Source: Bordetella parapertussis
GTDB taxonomy: Bacteria > Pseudomonadota > Gammaproteobacteria > Burkholderiales > SG8-41
NCBI GenBank assembly: GCA_945864585.1
Contig: CAMBCF010000012.1
Coordinates: forward strand, 1-57,454
Direction of reading: 5' to 3'
Length of the DNA: 57,454 nucleotides
The position numbers were made by a program, and so were the translations under genes. Within the stretch, counting starts at the first letter, position 1, and each line of letters starts with the position of its first letter. A model generated the notes under the pieces. The model was given only the letters and a program-made list of their open reading frames with translations, had not been told where the DNA came from and did not search any database. Shown here piece by piece: positions 24,960 through 33,326 of the stretch.

Positions 24960-26330
24960 ATGGCAAAACCCAAAACGATTTACGTATGCACCGAGTGCGG
25001 CGGTCAGTCGCCGAAGTGGCAAGGGCAGTGCCCGGCATGCCAGACGTGGAACACGCTGGTCGAAAGTGTTAACGAAACCGCAGCGTCGGGTGGTAATCGC
25101 TTCGGCTTGATTGCCGAGGCGGGCAAGCTGCAACGCCTGTCCGAAGTCAAGGCGCGCGATGAAGCGCGTATCCCGTCAGGCGTCGCTGAATTTGATCGCG
25201 TGCTCGGCGGCGGGCTGGTGCCGGGCGGCGTGGTGCTGATCGGCGGCGATCCGGGTATCGGCAAATCGACCTTGCTGTTGCAATCGCTGGCAGCGATGGG
25301 CGCCACGCGCAAAGTGCTGTATGTCAGCGGCGAAGAGTCCGCGCAGCAGATCGCGCTGCGCGCCAGGCGTCTGGACGCCGATGCGAAACAGGTGTATGTG
25401 CTGGCTGAAATCAATCTGGAAAAAATTCAGGCAGTAATCCTGAGCGAAAAACCCGATGTGGCGGTGATCGATTCGATACAAACGCTGTATTCGGCGGCGC
25501 TGACCTCAGCACCGGGTTCGGTGGCACAGGTTCGTGAATGCGCAGCGCAGCTCACGCGTGTCGCCAAATCGGGCGCCACGACGATTATTCTGGTCGGCCA
25601 CGTCACCAAGGAAGGCGCGATCGCCGGCCCGCGCGTGCTCGAACACATGGTCGATACCGTGCTGTATTTCGAGGGTGACACGCATTCGAGCTTCAGATTA
25701 ATCCGCGCCTTCAAAAATCGTTACGGCGCGGTGAATGAACTCGGCGTGTTTGCGATGACTGAAAAAGGTTTGAAGGGTGTGTCCAATCCCTCGGCGTTGT
25801 TTTTGTCGCAACACAACGGTGAGGTCGCCGGCTCGTGTGTGATGGTGACGCAGGAAGGCACGCGCCCGATACTGGTCGAGATTCAGGCGCTGGTGGATGA
25901 AGCGCATGCGCCGAATCCGCGCCGGCTCTCGGTCGGGCTCGAACAAAACCGGCTCGCGTTGCTGCTGGCAGTGCTGCATCGGCATTCTGGCATCGTGTGT
26001 TTCGATCAGGATGTGTTCATCAACGCCGTCGGCGGCGTGCGCATCAGCGAACCGGCGGCGGATCTGGCGGTGATGATGGCGGTAGTGTCGTCACTTAAAA
26101 ATAAGCCGCTGCCGGCGAAGCTGGTGGTGTTCGGCGAAGTCGGTCTTGCCGGTGAAGTGCGTCCGGTGCAGCGGGGACAGGAGCGGTTGCGTGAAGCGGC
26201 CAAGCTGGGATTTACGCACGCGTTGATTCCCGCCGCCAACAAGCCCAAGCAGACGATTGCCGGGCTGCAGGTGATGGCGGTGGAGCGGATTGAAGATGCC
26301 GTGCTGCGGTTTCGGGATGGGTTCACGTAG
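24960..26330 (+). CDS. radA: DNA repair protein RadA
   Basis: Branch-migrating recombination ATPase of 456 residues, cytosolic, working with RecA. Domains in order: a C4 zinc finger (Cys10, Cys13, Cys24, Cys27), a RecA-like core with Walker A GGDPGIGKSTLL and Walker B VAVIDSIQTL, the RadA motif here as KNRYG (commonly KNRFG), and a Lon-like C-terminal domain (FINAVGGVRISEPAADLAV, PAKLVVFGEVGLAGEVRPV). Length and order are normal. It lies 64 bases after the DUF4118 gene. No terminator with a T-run is visible after it. Confidence 0.97.
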   Translation: MAKPKTIYVCTECGGQSPKWQGQCPACQTWNTLVESVNETAASGGNRFGLIAEAGKLQRLSEVKARDEARIPSGVAEFDRVLGGGLVPGGVVLIGGDPGIGKSTLLLQSLAAMGATRKVLYVSGEESAQQIALRARRLDADAKQVYVLAEINLEKIQAVILSEKPDVAVIDSIQTLYSAALTSAPGSVAQVRECAAQLTRVAKSGATTIILVGHVTKEGAIAGPRVLEHMVDTVLYFEGDTHSSFRLIRAFKNRYGAVNELGVFAMTEKGLKGVSNPSALFLSQHNGEVAGSCVMVTQEGTRPILVEIQALVDEAHAPNPRRLSVGLEQNRLALLLAVLHRHSGIVCFDQDVFINAVGGVRISEPAADLAVMMAVVSSLKNKPLPAKLVVFGEVGLAGEVRPVQRGQERLREAAKLGFTHALIPAANKPKQTIAGLQVMAVERIEDAVLRFRDGFT

Positions 26331-26501
26331 GCCGGAACGCGCAGCGGTTCCGACGCGCTTGCCGTCTTCACGCGATTGACTGTGCACGCGTCGCCGGATA
26401 GATTGCCGTTGGGTAAAAAATGTTGCTCAATGTCTATACACCTGCCACCATGAAGCTGGTCATGCTACATTGTGCTGGAACTGACTATAAAAAGGAGCGC
26501 T

Positions 26502-27491
26502 GTGACTAAGATTCGATTATTAAGTGCATGGGTGGGTCTCATCGTGTTCGCGTGTGGCGCCGCGTGGGCGCAGCCCGCTTCGACAAGCTCAGGACAGGCG
26601 TATCCGGCGAAGGCGGTGCGCGTGGTCATCGTGTTTCCTCCCGGCGGCGCGACTGACATCGTGGGGCGGATTGTGTTTCAGAAAATGAGCGAGCAGCTCA
26701 ATCAGCAGTTCATCATCGATAACCGGGCCGGGGCGAGCGGGACGATCGGCGGCGCGATCGTGGCAAAGAGTCCGCCTGACGGCTATACCATTATGGTGTA
26801 TTCGGCGACACTCATCGCCAATCAGCACCTCTACAAGTCGCTGCCGTACGACGCGCTGAAGGACTTCATCGGCATAACGCCGGTTGCGCGGCTGGTGGGT
26901 GTGCTTGTGGTGCACCCCTCGATGCCGGTGCGCACGATAAAAGACCTGATTACCCTGGCGAAAGCGCAGCCGGGTCAGGTCATCTACGGCACCGCCGGTG
27001 TCGGCGCCTTCCAGCATCTTGCGACCAGCCTTTTCGCCAACATGGCCGGTGTGAAAATGGTTCATGTGCCGTATAAGGGCGGCGGACCGGCGGCCGTTGC
27101 GACGGCGGCCGGCGAGGTACAGGTGATGCTCACGCCGATATCGGAGGTTCTCCCCCACATCAAGACCGATCGCGTGCGGGCGATCGCGGTGTCTTCGGAA
27201 AAGCGAACCACGCAGTTGCCGGATATTCCCGCCATCGCGGAAACCGTCAAGGGTTACGATTTTGTCTCTTGGATGGGTACTTTCGCGCCGGCCGGCACAC
27301 CGAGGGTGATCGTCGACAAGCTCAACGCCGAGCTCAAGAAAGCGGTGGCGGATCCCGATACCGCCTCGAAGCTTTCGGCGCAGGTACTCGACCCCATGTA
27401 TATGACGCCCGAGGAGTTCTCCAAACTGCTGAAATCCGAACACGCCAAGTACGAAAATATCGTGAAGATTTCGGGTGCTCGCGTCGAATAG
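26502..27491 (+). CDS. Bug-family TTT substrate-binding protein (dispersed repeat inside)
   Basis: 329 residues from GTG at 26502, with AAGGAG at 26492-26497. The signal peptide ends AWA before QPASTSSGQAYPAKAV. Lobe motifs: VFPPGGATDIVGRIV, IDNRAGASGTIGG, SPPDGYTIMV. The PASTSSGQ insert at the mature N-terminus is encoded by a common dispersed repeat (see 26577-26596). It heads an operon with an alpha/beta hydrolase and another Bug gene; the short distances (11 bases, then a 4-base overlap) suggest a joint job in taking up and hydrolysing an ester or similar compound, which is inference. Confidence 0.9.
   Translation: MTKIRLLSAWVGLIVFACGAAWAQPASTSSGQAYPAKAVRVVIVFPPGGATDIVGRIVFQKMSEQLNQQFIIDNRAGASGTIGGAIVAKSPPDGYTIMVYSATLIANQHLYKSLPYDALKDFIGITPVARLVGVLVVHPSMPVRTIKDLITLAKAQPGQVIYGTAGVGAFQHLATSLFANMAGVKMVHVPYKGGGPAAVATAAGEVQVMLTPISEVLPHIKTDRVRAIAVSSEKRTTQLPDIPAIAETVKGYDFVSWMGTFAPAGTPRVIVDKLNAELKKAVADPDTASKLSAQVLDPMYMTPEEFSKLLKSEHAKYENIVKISGARVE
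26577..26596. repeat. Dispersed TTCGACAAGCTCAGGAC-type repeat inside a CDS
   Basis: The word CTTCGACAAGCTCAGGAC (reverse complement reads through as PELVEA-type peptide) is a short repeat familiar from many environmental bacterial genomes, usually intergenic. Here it lies within the Bug gene, encoding STSSGQ between the signal peptide and the first beta strand. Only this copy was noticed in the window. Confidence 0.5.
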
Positions 27492-27502
27492 ACAGTCGCG
27501 TC

Positions 27503-28594
27503 GTGAGCGAACGTTTATTCAGCAAGGAACAGCCACTGGCGATAGCCGATCAGGGCTTTTTTTTCGTCGGCGGAAAGTATGTCGAGACGCCGCAGGGACG
27601 CATCAGCGGCGGGCAGATGTACGTGCAGTATCAAATTCCCGCGCAGCAAACGCAGCCGTACCCAGTGGTGATGATTCACGGCGGCGGGCAGACCGGTGTG
27701 AACTTTCTCGGCACGCCCGATGGGCGGCGCGGCTGGGCGGATTATTTTGTCGCCAGCGGTTATGCGGTGTATGTGGTGGATCAGCCGTCGCGCGGGCGCT
27801 CCGGCTTTATCAGCAAGCTGTATGGCGCGGCCACGAATCGCAGCGCCGAGGCGATTACCGAGCGTTTTACCGCGCCGGAAAACGCGAAATTGTGGCCGCA
27901 TGCGCATTTGCACACGCAGTGGCCGGGTAGTGGTACGGCGGGCGACGCGGCCTTTGATCAGTTTTACGCCTCGCAGGTCGAGAGCATGAGCGACGTTGGC
28001 GCGGGCGAGTTGATGATGCGCACAGCGGGCAGCGCGCTGCTGGATCGCATCGGCCCTGCAATATTGCTCACCCATTCGCAGAGCGGGCCGCTGGGCTGGA
28101 CCATCGCCGATGCGCGCCCCAGGCTGGTGAAAGGCATCGTCGCGGTCGAGCCGAACGGTGCGCCGGTGTATGAAATAAAATTTACCGGCGCCCCCGATTA
28201 TTTCGAGGACGATGTGCTTGCACGCCCGTGGGGCATCACGCGCCATGCGCTGACGTTTTCGCCACCGGCGGCCGCTGCCAGCGAGATGCGTTTTGTGAAG
28301 CAGGCACAGGCGGATGGACCCGGCCTCGCGCGTTGCTGGCTGCAGGCTGAACCCGCGCGGCAACTGACGAACCTCAAGGGCATACCGATACTGATGGTCA
28401 CTGCCGAAGCCTCGTATCACGCGCCGTACGATCACGGCACCTCGCTGTTTTTAAAACAGGCGGGCGTTGCGCATACCTTTGTGCGGCTCGCCGATACGGG
28501 CATGCGCGGCAACGGTCATATGATGATGCTGGAGAAAAACAATCTCGACATCGCGCGCTATTTCCAGCGGTGGCTGGAGGCCAACGTCAAATGA
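27503..28594 (+). CDS. Alpha/beta hydrolase (esterase-like)
   Basis: 363 residues from GTG at 27503. The oxyanion-hole region reads VVMIHGGGQTGVNFLGTPDG; the nucleophile elbow is LLTHSQSGPLGW (Ser in SQSG); a late His lies in GMRGNGHMMMLEKNN. A lid-like insertion occupies roughly residues 90-190. No signal peptide, so cytosolic. The family is that of bacterial esterases with GxGGQTG-like loops; the substrate is unknown. It sits between two Bug receptor genes, overlaps the second by four bases (ATGA) and may process the imported compound. Longer readings run into the upstream gene and were rejected. Confidence 0.85.
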   Translation: MSERLFSKEQPLAIADQGFFFVGGKYVETPQGRISGGQMYVQYQIPAQQTQPYPVVMIHGGGQTGVNFLGTPDGRRGWADYFVASGYAVYVVDQPSRGRSGFISKLYGAATNRSAEAITERFTAPENAKLWPHAHLHTQWPGSGTAGDAAFDQFYASQVESMSDVGAGELMMRTAGSALLDRIGPAILLTHSQSGPLGWTIADARPRLVKGIVAVEPNGAPVYEIKFTGAPDYFEDDVLARPWGITRHALTFSPPAAAASEMRFVKQAQADGPGLARCWLQAEPARQLTNLKGIPILMVTAEASYHAPYDHGTSLFLKQAGVAHTFVRLADTGMRGNGHMMMLEKNNLDIARYFQRWLEANVK

Positions 28595-29520
28595 AGTGGC
28601 TGTTGCTGCTGGTGGCGCTGGCGCCGTGCCTGGCGTTCGCGCAAATGTATCCTGCGAAATCGGTGCGGGTTATCGTGCCGGCGTCTCCGGGCGGCGGCCT
28701 TGACATCATGGCGCGCATGCTGGGGTAAGCGCTGTATACGGTGTGGGGGCAGGCGGTGGTGGATAACCGGCCCGGCGCAGGCGTCATGCTCGGCGTCGAG
28801 GTGGTGGCGAAAGCTGCGCCTGACGGCTACACTGCACTGGTAGTCAACGCCAATCTTGCTTCGAACGCAGTGATGCAGCAGAAGCTGGGTGTCGTCAACG
28901 ATCTTTCTGCTGTGACCCTGCTGGCAACCTTGCCCAATGCGCTGTCGGTGCCTGCGTCTTCGCCGGCGAGGACGACGAGTGAATTTATCGCCCTTGCCAA
29001 ATCATCAAAGCTGACTTTTGCCACTGCGGGGGCGGGCACGCTGGGTCACGTTTTCGCAGAAATGCTCAAACTGGCGGTGGGCGTGGATATGACGCATGTG
29101 CCCTACAAAGGCGGCGGCCCGGTGATGGCGGCGCTCACCGGCGCGCAGGTGAACGCGGGCGTGGTGAGCGTCGCGTCGACGGTGCCGCATATGAAGGCCG
29201 GACGGGTGCGCATGCTTGCGGTCACGGGCAAAAAGCGCGCCAGCGTGGCGCCGGAGATACCGACGTTCGCGGCGACGGTAGCGGGACTCGAACTCGACGG
29301 CTGGATCGGACTGCTGGTGCCGAAAGGAACGCCGCGCGCGACGATGGCGATGCTGGGTGCGTCGGTGCGTAAAGTTATCGAAACCGTCGACATGCGCCAG
29401 CGCCTCGCGGTGCAGGGCTATGAGGTACAGACCAGCGCGCCGGACGAACTCGACAAAGTGATACGCGCTGACCTTGCCAAATACGCGAAGGTTATACGCG
29501 AGGCGAATATTCGGGAGTAG
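28591..29520 (+). pseudogene. Bug-family substrate-binding protein gene with one in-frame ochre stop
   Basis: From the ATG at 28591, coupled to the hydrolase stop, the frame reads a signal peptide (LLLLVALAPCLAFA) and QMYPAKSVRVIVPASPGGG, then LDIMARMLG, a TAA at 28726-28728, and in the same frame ALYTVWGQAVVDNRPGAG to the end at 29520. The rest is complete (309 codons). A CAA-to-TAA change would explain it. No other damage is visible, so this is a very recent inactivation or a base-call error. Confidence 0.85.
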
Positions 29521-29569
29521 TTATCGCCAGAGGTTCCAAGGCCTGATCGGTTGATAGGGGAAGAAGACG

Positions 29570-29726
29570 ATGCGCGTAGTGCAGAACATACAGATGCAAA
29601 TCGGTGAGGTAGATGTCTCGAAAATCAAATTCGACCTCAAATCACGCGACGAGATATCGAAGATTTTAACAGGATTGCAGCATCTATATGTCGACCTGCC
29701 GCTGCGTACAAAGCTATTTGCGCGGT
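29570..29726 (+). pseudogene. Transposase N-terminal remnant (ISNCY-like)
   Basis: From the ATG at 29570 the reading VVQNIQMQIGEVDVSKIKF, then DLKSRDEISKILTGLQHLYV, resembles the start of ISNCY-type transposases (RDDIPxLLxGLQxIY pattern, from memory). After about 50 codons it runs into a Bug gene fragment in another frame. No IS ends were identified. Confidence 0.5.
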
Positions 29727-29967
29727 GGATTCGAGATGGATGGCTGGTACGGCATCATCGCGCCGCCAGGCACGCCCAAGGATATCGTGGCGAAACTCAA
29801 CGGCGCATTTACGCGGGTGTTAAAGCTGCCCGAAGTGCAGGAGCGTTTATTGGGTGTGGGCGCGGAGGCGCTCACGTCAACGCCCGCGGTATTCGGTGAT
29901 TTCTTACGCAGCGAAACGTAGCGCTGGAGCAAGGTGATGCGCGATGCGGGAATCAAGCCGCAGTAGC
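29727..29967 (+). pseudogene. Bug-family receptor gene, C-terminal fragment
   Basis: From about 29727 the frame reads GFEMDGWYGIIAPPGTPKDI, then VAKLNGAFTRVLKLPEVQER, typical of the last quarter of Bug receptors. A TAG at 29919 interrupts it before RWSKVMRDAGIKPQ and the natural end at 29967. The first three quarters were replaced by the transposase remnant. Not functional. Confidence 0.75.
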
Positions 29968-30002
29968 GATTGTAAAATGCTAATAAAAACAGATGCTTAC
30001 GT

Positions 30003-30310
30003 ATGAAAGCGCTGGTCACCGGCTTTAGCCCCTTCGGCGGCGATGCGATCAATCCCTCCTCTGCAGCGGTGCGGCACTTAGCTGATTACGTGGCGGGGTG
30101 CAGCGGCAACCTTGAGGTGGTTACAGCTGAGCTGCCGACTTCGTTTGCGCGCGCGCCGCGCAGGTTGCGTGCGCTTATCGCGCGCGAAAAACCTGACATT
30201 GTGCTGTGCGTGGGGCTGGCGGCGGATCGGGCGGCGATTTGTATTGAGCGTGTCGCGATTAATTTATGCGACGCGCGAATTGCGGATAACGACGGCGCAC
30301 AGCTACGCAA
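30003..30310 (+). pseudogene. pcp: Pyroglutamyl peptidase, 5' fragment
   Basis: The reading starts MKALVTGFSPFGGDAINPSS and goes on to PDIVLCVGLAADRAAICIERVAINLCDARIADNDG, the first half of pyrrolidone-carboxylate peptidase with its Glu (in ERVAINL). The Cys and His of the triad lie beyond the break at about 30305-30310, where it meets the 3' end of tonB on the other strand. About 100 of some 215 codons remain, so it should be inactive. Confidence 0.85.
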
Positions 30311-30317
30311 ACCGAGT

Positions 30318-31014
30318 ATCGACATATCGAGGTCGAACAATACCTGCCGGCGGATACCCGCGCGGCCACCGGCTGATCGCCTTGCCGCGGGGCACAAAGC
30401 GCCAGCGGCGCACGGCATTCAGCGCGGCCTGGTCGAGTAAGTTGTGGCCACTGCTATTGCGGATTTGCACTTGATTGGCGCTGCCGGCCGCGTTGACAAA
30501 CACCCGCATAACCACCTTGCCCTGCTGCCCCTGGCGGCGTGAAATCGGGGGGGTAATTGGGCGCGGGATTGCTCAGGTAATTGGCGTTGAAGTTGGGCGG
30601 CACAACCGGTGCGGGTTTTTCTGCCACCGGCGGCGGCGCTGGCGGAGAAGGCGCCGCAACCGGAGCGGGCGCCGAGTCAATCGGTGCGTGCGGTACCGGC
30701 GGCGCAAGCGGCACGGAAACGGTTGACGGCGCTTCGGCTGCCGCAGCCAGCACCGGTTGCGGCGGCGCCACGCGCGGTTGTTGCGGCAAGTGTTTGACCG
30801 GCAGCGGCTTGGGCAGCACCTCGGGCTTGGGTGCTGGGGGCGCAATCAGACTCACCATCAACGGCACAGCATGGATTAACGCCGTACGCGCGGGCGCGTA
30901 TTGCAACAATATGAAAATCACCACAGCGTGCATCGCAATGGCGATACCAACGCCGGTGATTTTGTCTGCGCGCGAGGATGCGCTTCGCACCCCACGCAAG
31001 TAAGCGGGCTGCAT
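30318..31014 (-). pseudogene. tonB: tonB with at least three frame breaks
   Basis: From the ATG at 31014 (or GTG at 31017): an N-terminal membrane anchor (GIAIAMHAVVIFILLQYA), a long Pro/Ala-rich periplasm-spanning region, then NPAPNYPP. At G7 (30547-30553, C7 on this strand) the frame must shift to read ISRRQGQQGKVVMRVFVNAAG and AALNAVRRWRFVP. It shifts again near 30390 to give RQGDQPVAARV, and once more to give VLFDLDMS. Removing one base at G7 mends only the first break. The ORF is last in the iron operon. TonB would energise outer-membrane iron receptors; this copy is probably dead. Confidence 0.8.
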
Positions 31015-31163
31015 CACACGCTTTCGAACGCAAAAGGTAATGCACCGCCCAATGCAATCACTAACGTCATCACCGCTATAAAGCGCCAGTCTTCGATCAT
31101 CACCAGTCCTGAATTGGGGATGCCGTGGCTGGCTACCGGCGCCCCCAGGAGGGGAGGGCGCAT
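31014..31163 (-). CDS. Small membrane protein between hemP and tonB
   Basis: A 49-codon ORF (from the ATG at 31163; a 28-codon version starts at the ATG at 31100, which has AGGA upstream). It ends IEDWRFIAVMTLVIALGGA followed by LPFAFESV, one hydrophobic helix. Its TGA shares a base with the tonB ATG (TGATG), which argues for a coupled, real gene. I do not recognise it. It may be an accessory to the TonB system or a remnant. Confidence 0.45.
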   Translation of the reverse strand: MRPPLLGAPVASHGIPNSGLVMIEDWRFIAVMTLVIALGGALPFAFESV

Positions 31164-31213
31164 TGGCTGGCTGGGCAGGTAAAACATGTCATCGCGGCGA
31201 GTACCGCAGCAAT

Positions 31214-31402
31214 TTATTTCGTCAGAATCAATTTGCCTTTGCTGGTGCGGCGCAGGGTGTAGCGCTCACCGCCGTGACGGATAAACAATTCCTTGGCGTC
31301 GGTGAAGAGTTGCTTGCTATCCACTTCGCTTTGCTGGTCGATAGTCGTTGCTGCGGGTTTGGGTTCGATCTTTTGCAACGGCCTTGTCGGGTGTTGAGTC
31401 AT
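31214..31402 (-). CDS. hemP: Hemin uptake protein HemP
   Basis: A 62-residue protein with the conserved HemP C-terminus (IRHGGERYTLRRTSKGKLILTK). HemP is a small iron-regulated protein found beside haem or iron uptake genes; in some betaproteobacteria it is reported to activate haem receptor expression. No signal peptide; basic C-terminus consistent with nucleic-acid binding. The gene begins 18 bases after the FbpA-like gene and precedes the small ORF and tonB, so all four should share a Fur-controlled transcript. Confidence 0.88.
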   Translation of the reverse strand: MTQHPTRPLQKIEPKPAATTIDQQSEVDSKQLFTDAKELFIRHGGERYTLRRTSKGKLILTK

Positions 31403-31420
31403 GATGCAAATCCAGATGTT

Positions 31421-32476
31421 TTATTTGTAGCCAACCCGGTCAAAAATCTTTTGTGCGGCCGGCTGATTTTTGCCCAGCGCGGCTACGTTCAGCGTATCGG
31501 CCGTGAATTTACCCAGTGTTTCGAGGCCGCGATTATTCAGCGGCGCACTGGCGACGGCAGGCCATTCGTTGTTGCCGCTGGCGAAATAGCTTTGTGCGGT
31601 GTCGCTCGCCAGATATTCAAGATAACGAATCGCGACGTCTTTGTTGGGTGCGTTTTTCAGCACACCTGCCCCAGACACATTCAGGTGCGTGCCGAAACTC
31701 TTTTGATTGGGAAACACCAGCGCCACGGAATCCATGAGCTTGCGGTCAGAGGGCTTTTCCGACAGGGCAAGGCGCACGTAATAATAGGTGTTGGCGATGG
31801 CCACGCCGCATTCGCCGGACGCCACCGCGGTGATCTGGTCGGTGTCGCCGCCTTTGGGCGCACGCGCGAAATTCGCCACCACGCCGCGCGCCCATTCCTC
31901 GGCCTTGGCTTCGCCCCAGTGTTCAATCAGCGCACTCATCAATGACAGGTTGTAGACATGGCTGCCCGAGCGCGTGCATACCTTGCCTTTGAGTTTGGGG
32001 TTGGCGAGGTCTTCGTAGTTCTGTACGTCGGCCGCCTTGATCATCGATTTGTTGTAGATGATGACGCGCGCGCGGGTGGAAAAACCAAACCACTGATTGC
32101 TGCCGGCACGCATATGGGCAGGCAGGCGCGATTCGAGCGTTTTGGACTGGATGGGCTGGAACAAGCCCATCTGTTCGGCACGCCACAGCCTTCCGGCATC
32201 CACCGTCACCAGCACGTCGCCGGGGCTGGCCGCGCCTTCGTTGCGGATGCGTTCAATCAAAGGGTCTTCGCCGGCTTCGATGCGGTTAACTTTAATGCCG
32301 CTGGCTTTGGTGAAGTTGCTGTAGAGCGCTTCGTCGGTTTGGTAGTGGCGTGACGAATAAAGGTTGAGGACGCTGGTTTGCGCATACGCGGACAGGCCGA
32401 TGCCGATAGTGGCTACAGAAGCAATAAGTTTTAATAAAATGTTTAATAACATATAGTTACGTACATATATGAGCAT
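31421..32476 (-). CDS. Fe(3+) ABC transporter substrate-binding protein (FbpA/FutA-like)
   Basis: Periplasmic ferric-iron binding protein of 351 residues. Start ATG at 32476, eight bases after AGGAG (32484-32489). A hydrophobic signal ends near GLSAYA before QTSVLNLYSSRHYQTDE, the FbpA-family N-terminus. The iron-binding Tyr pair appears in IANTYYYVRLAL; GFSTRARVIIYNKS is also typical. The permease and ATPase genes are not adjacent. The gene leads an operon with hemP and tonB and has a candidate Fur box upstream (32511-32529), so it should be expressed under iron starvation. Confidence 0.93.
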   Translation of the reverse strand: MLIYVRNYMLLNILLKLIASVATIGIGLSAYAQTSVLNLYSSRHYQTDEALYSNFTKASGIKVNRIEAGEDPLIERIRNEGAASPGDVLVTVDAGRLWRAEQMGLFQPIQSKTLESRLPAHMRAGSNQWFGFSTRARVIIYNKSMIKAADVQNYEDLANPKLKGKVCTRSGSHVYNLSLMSALIEHWGEAKAEEWARGVVANFARAPKGGDTDQITAVASGECGVAIANTYYYVRLALSEKPSDRKLMDSVALVFPNQKSFGTHLNVSGAGVLKNAPNKDVAIRYLEYLASDTAQSYFASGNNEWPAVASAPLNNRGLETLGKFTADTLNVAALGKNQPAAQKIFDRVGYK

Positions 32477-32510
32477 CAAAGAACTCCTCTTAGTTGAGCA
32501 TTACAATAAT

Positions 32511-32529
32511 TGTAACGATAATCATTCGC
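32511..32529 (-). promoter_or_regulatory. Candidate Fur box
   Basis: TGTAACGATAATCATTCGC matches the 19-base Fur consensus (GATAATGATAATCATTATC) at 14 of 19 positions, including the whole GATAATCATT core. It lies 35-53 bases before the FbpA-like start, next to an AT-rich stretch. From 32530 to 32730 I see nothing else. Confidence 0.65.
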
Positions 32530-32730
32530 ATTTGTAACTGTGGAATTTGCAATAGAACTTAAAACGTCGAATGCGTCACCGAAAGGCGCAAACACTGCGC
32601 AATGAAAATCACAAGGAGTTGTGAAGGCAACTTAAGTAACGTCAGTCGCCTGTAAAATGCGCAGGGCTGCTACTTGAGCCGCGTTGAAATGACGAAACTA
32701 AGTACTTCGCGGGCTGCTACCTGTGCGGGC

Positions 32731-33234
32731 TTACATCAGCCGCCGCGCGCCGTCGTAGCGTGCTTGCCAGTAGGCGTCGCCGAAATTGACGATTTCCACA
32801 GCTTTGCCGCGGCTGGGCGAATGGATAAACCGGTTGTCGCCGATGTAGATGCCGACATGCGATGCGGTGGCGCGCATGGTGTTAAAAAACACCAGATCAC
32901 CGGGCTGCAACTCGTGGTGCGACACCACAGCGCCCTGGCGTATCTGGTCAAACGACGAGCGAGGCAACACCAACCCCGCCGCCTGCCGGAACACGTATTG
33001 CACGAAACCGCTGCAATCAAACCCTGTTTCCGGCGACGAGCCGCCCCAACGAAAGGGGATGCCCATGAAGCTCATAGCGTTCAGCACCAATTCCTGCGCG
33101 CTTGCCAGCACGCCGCCAAAAGTGCTGGTCAGGCGTGTGGCCAGATCGGGCGGCAGACCCTGGTCGTCCGCATAGGCTGGCGCGACAGGCAGCGCCAGAC
33201 AACATGTCAGAATAATGGCGAAACGTAATCTCAT
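32731..33234 (-). CDS. NlpC/P60 family cell-wall hydrolase (C40)
   Basis: Exported cysteine peptidase of 167 residues that cuts peptide stems of peptidoglycan. Signal peptide ends near PAYA before DDQGLPPD. The NlpC/P60 domain holds catalytic Cys74 in GFDCSGFVQYVF, His126 in ASHVGIYIGD and His138 in FIHSPSRGK. Single-domain, no LysM or SH3, normal for the short Spr/YdhO-like type. Upstream DNA (33235-33326) is AT-rich with no clear ribosome site. It stands alone. Confidence 0.93.
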   Translation of the reverse strand: MRLRFAIILTCCLALPVAPAYADDQGLPPDLATRLTSTFGGVLASAQELVLNAMSFMGIPFRWGGSSPETGFDCSGFVQYVFRQAAGLVLPRSSFDQIRQGAVVSHHELQPGDLVFFNTMRATASHVGIYIGDNRFIHSPSRGKAVEIVNFGDAYWQARYDGARRLM

Positions 33235-33326
33235 AGACGCAGTTTACTTTCTAATATGCTGATTGTAAACGATAAAGTTTTACCAATTCCATTCTATAAA
33301 AGGCTGTTAATTCAATGATTTACAGG

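Noticed and set aside
26420-26508. A 28-codon ORF overlapping the Bug start in another frame (possible leader peptide)
   Set aside because: It has no ribosome site, no regulatory codon runs and no attenuator hairpin; overlap is probably chance.
27515-28435. 306-codon minus-strand frame
   Set aside because: Antisense to the hydrolase with complete catalytic motifs; no recognisable protein.
28726-28728. Recoding of TAA in the Bug gene
   Set aside because: TAA is not known to be recoded in such bacteria and no signal is seen; mutation or read error is simpler.
31163-31945. 260-codon plus-strand frame
   Set aside because: Antisense to hemP and the FbpA-like gene, both clearly real.
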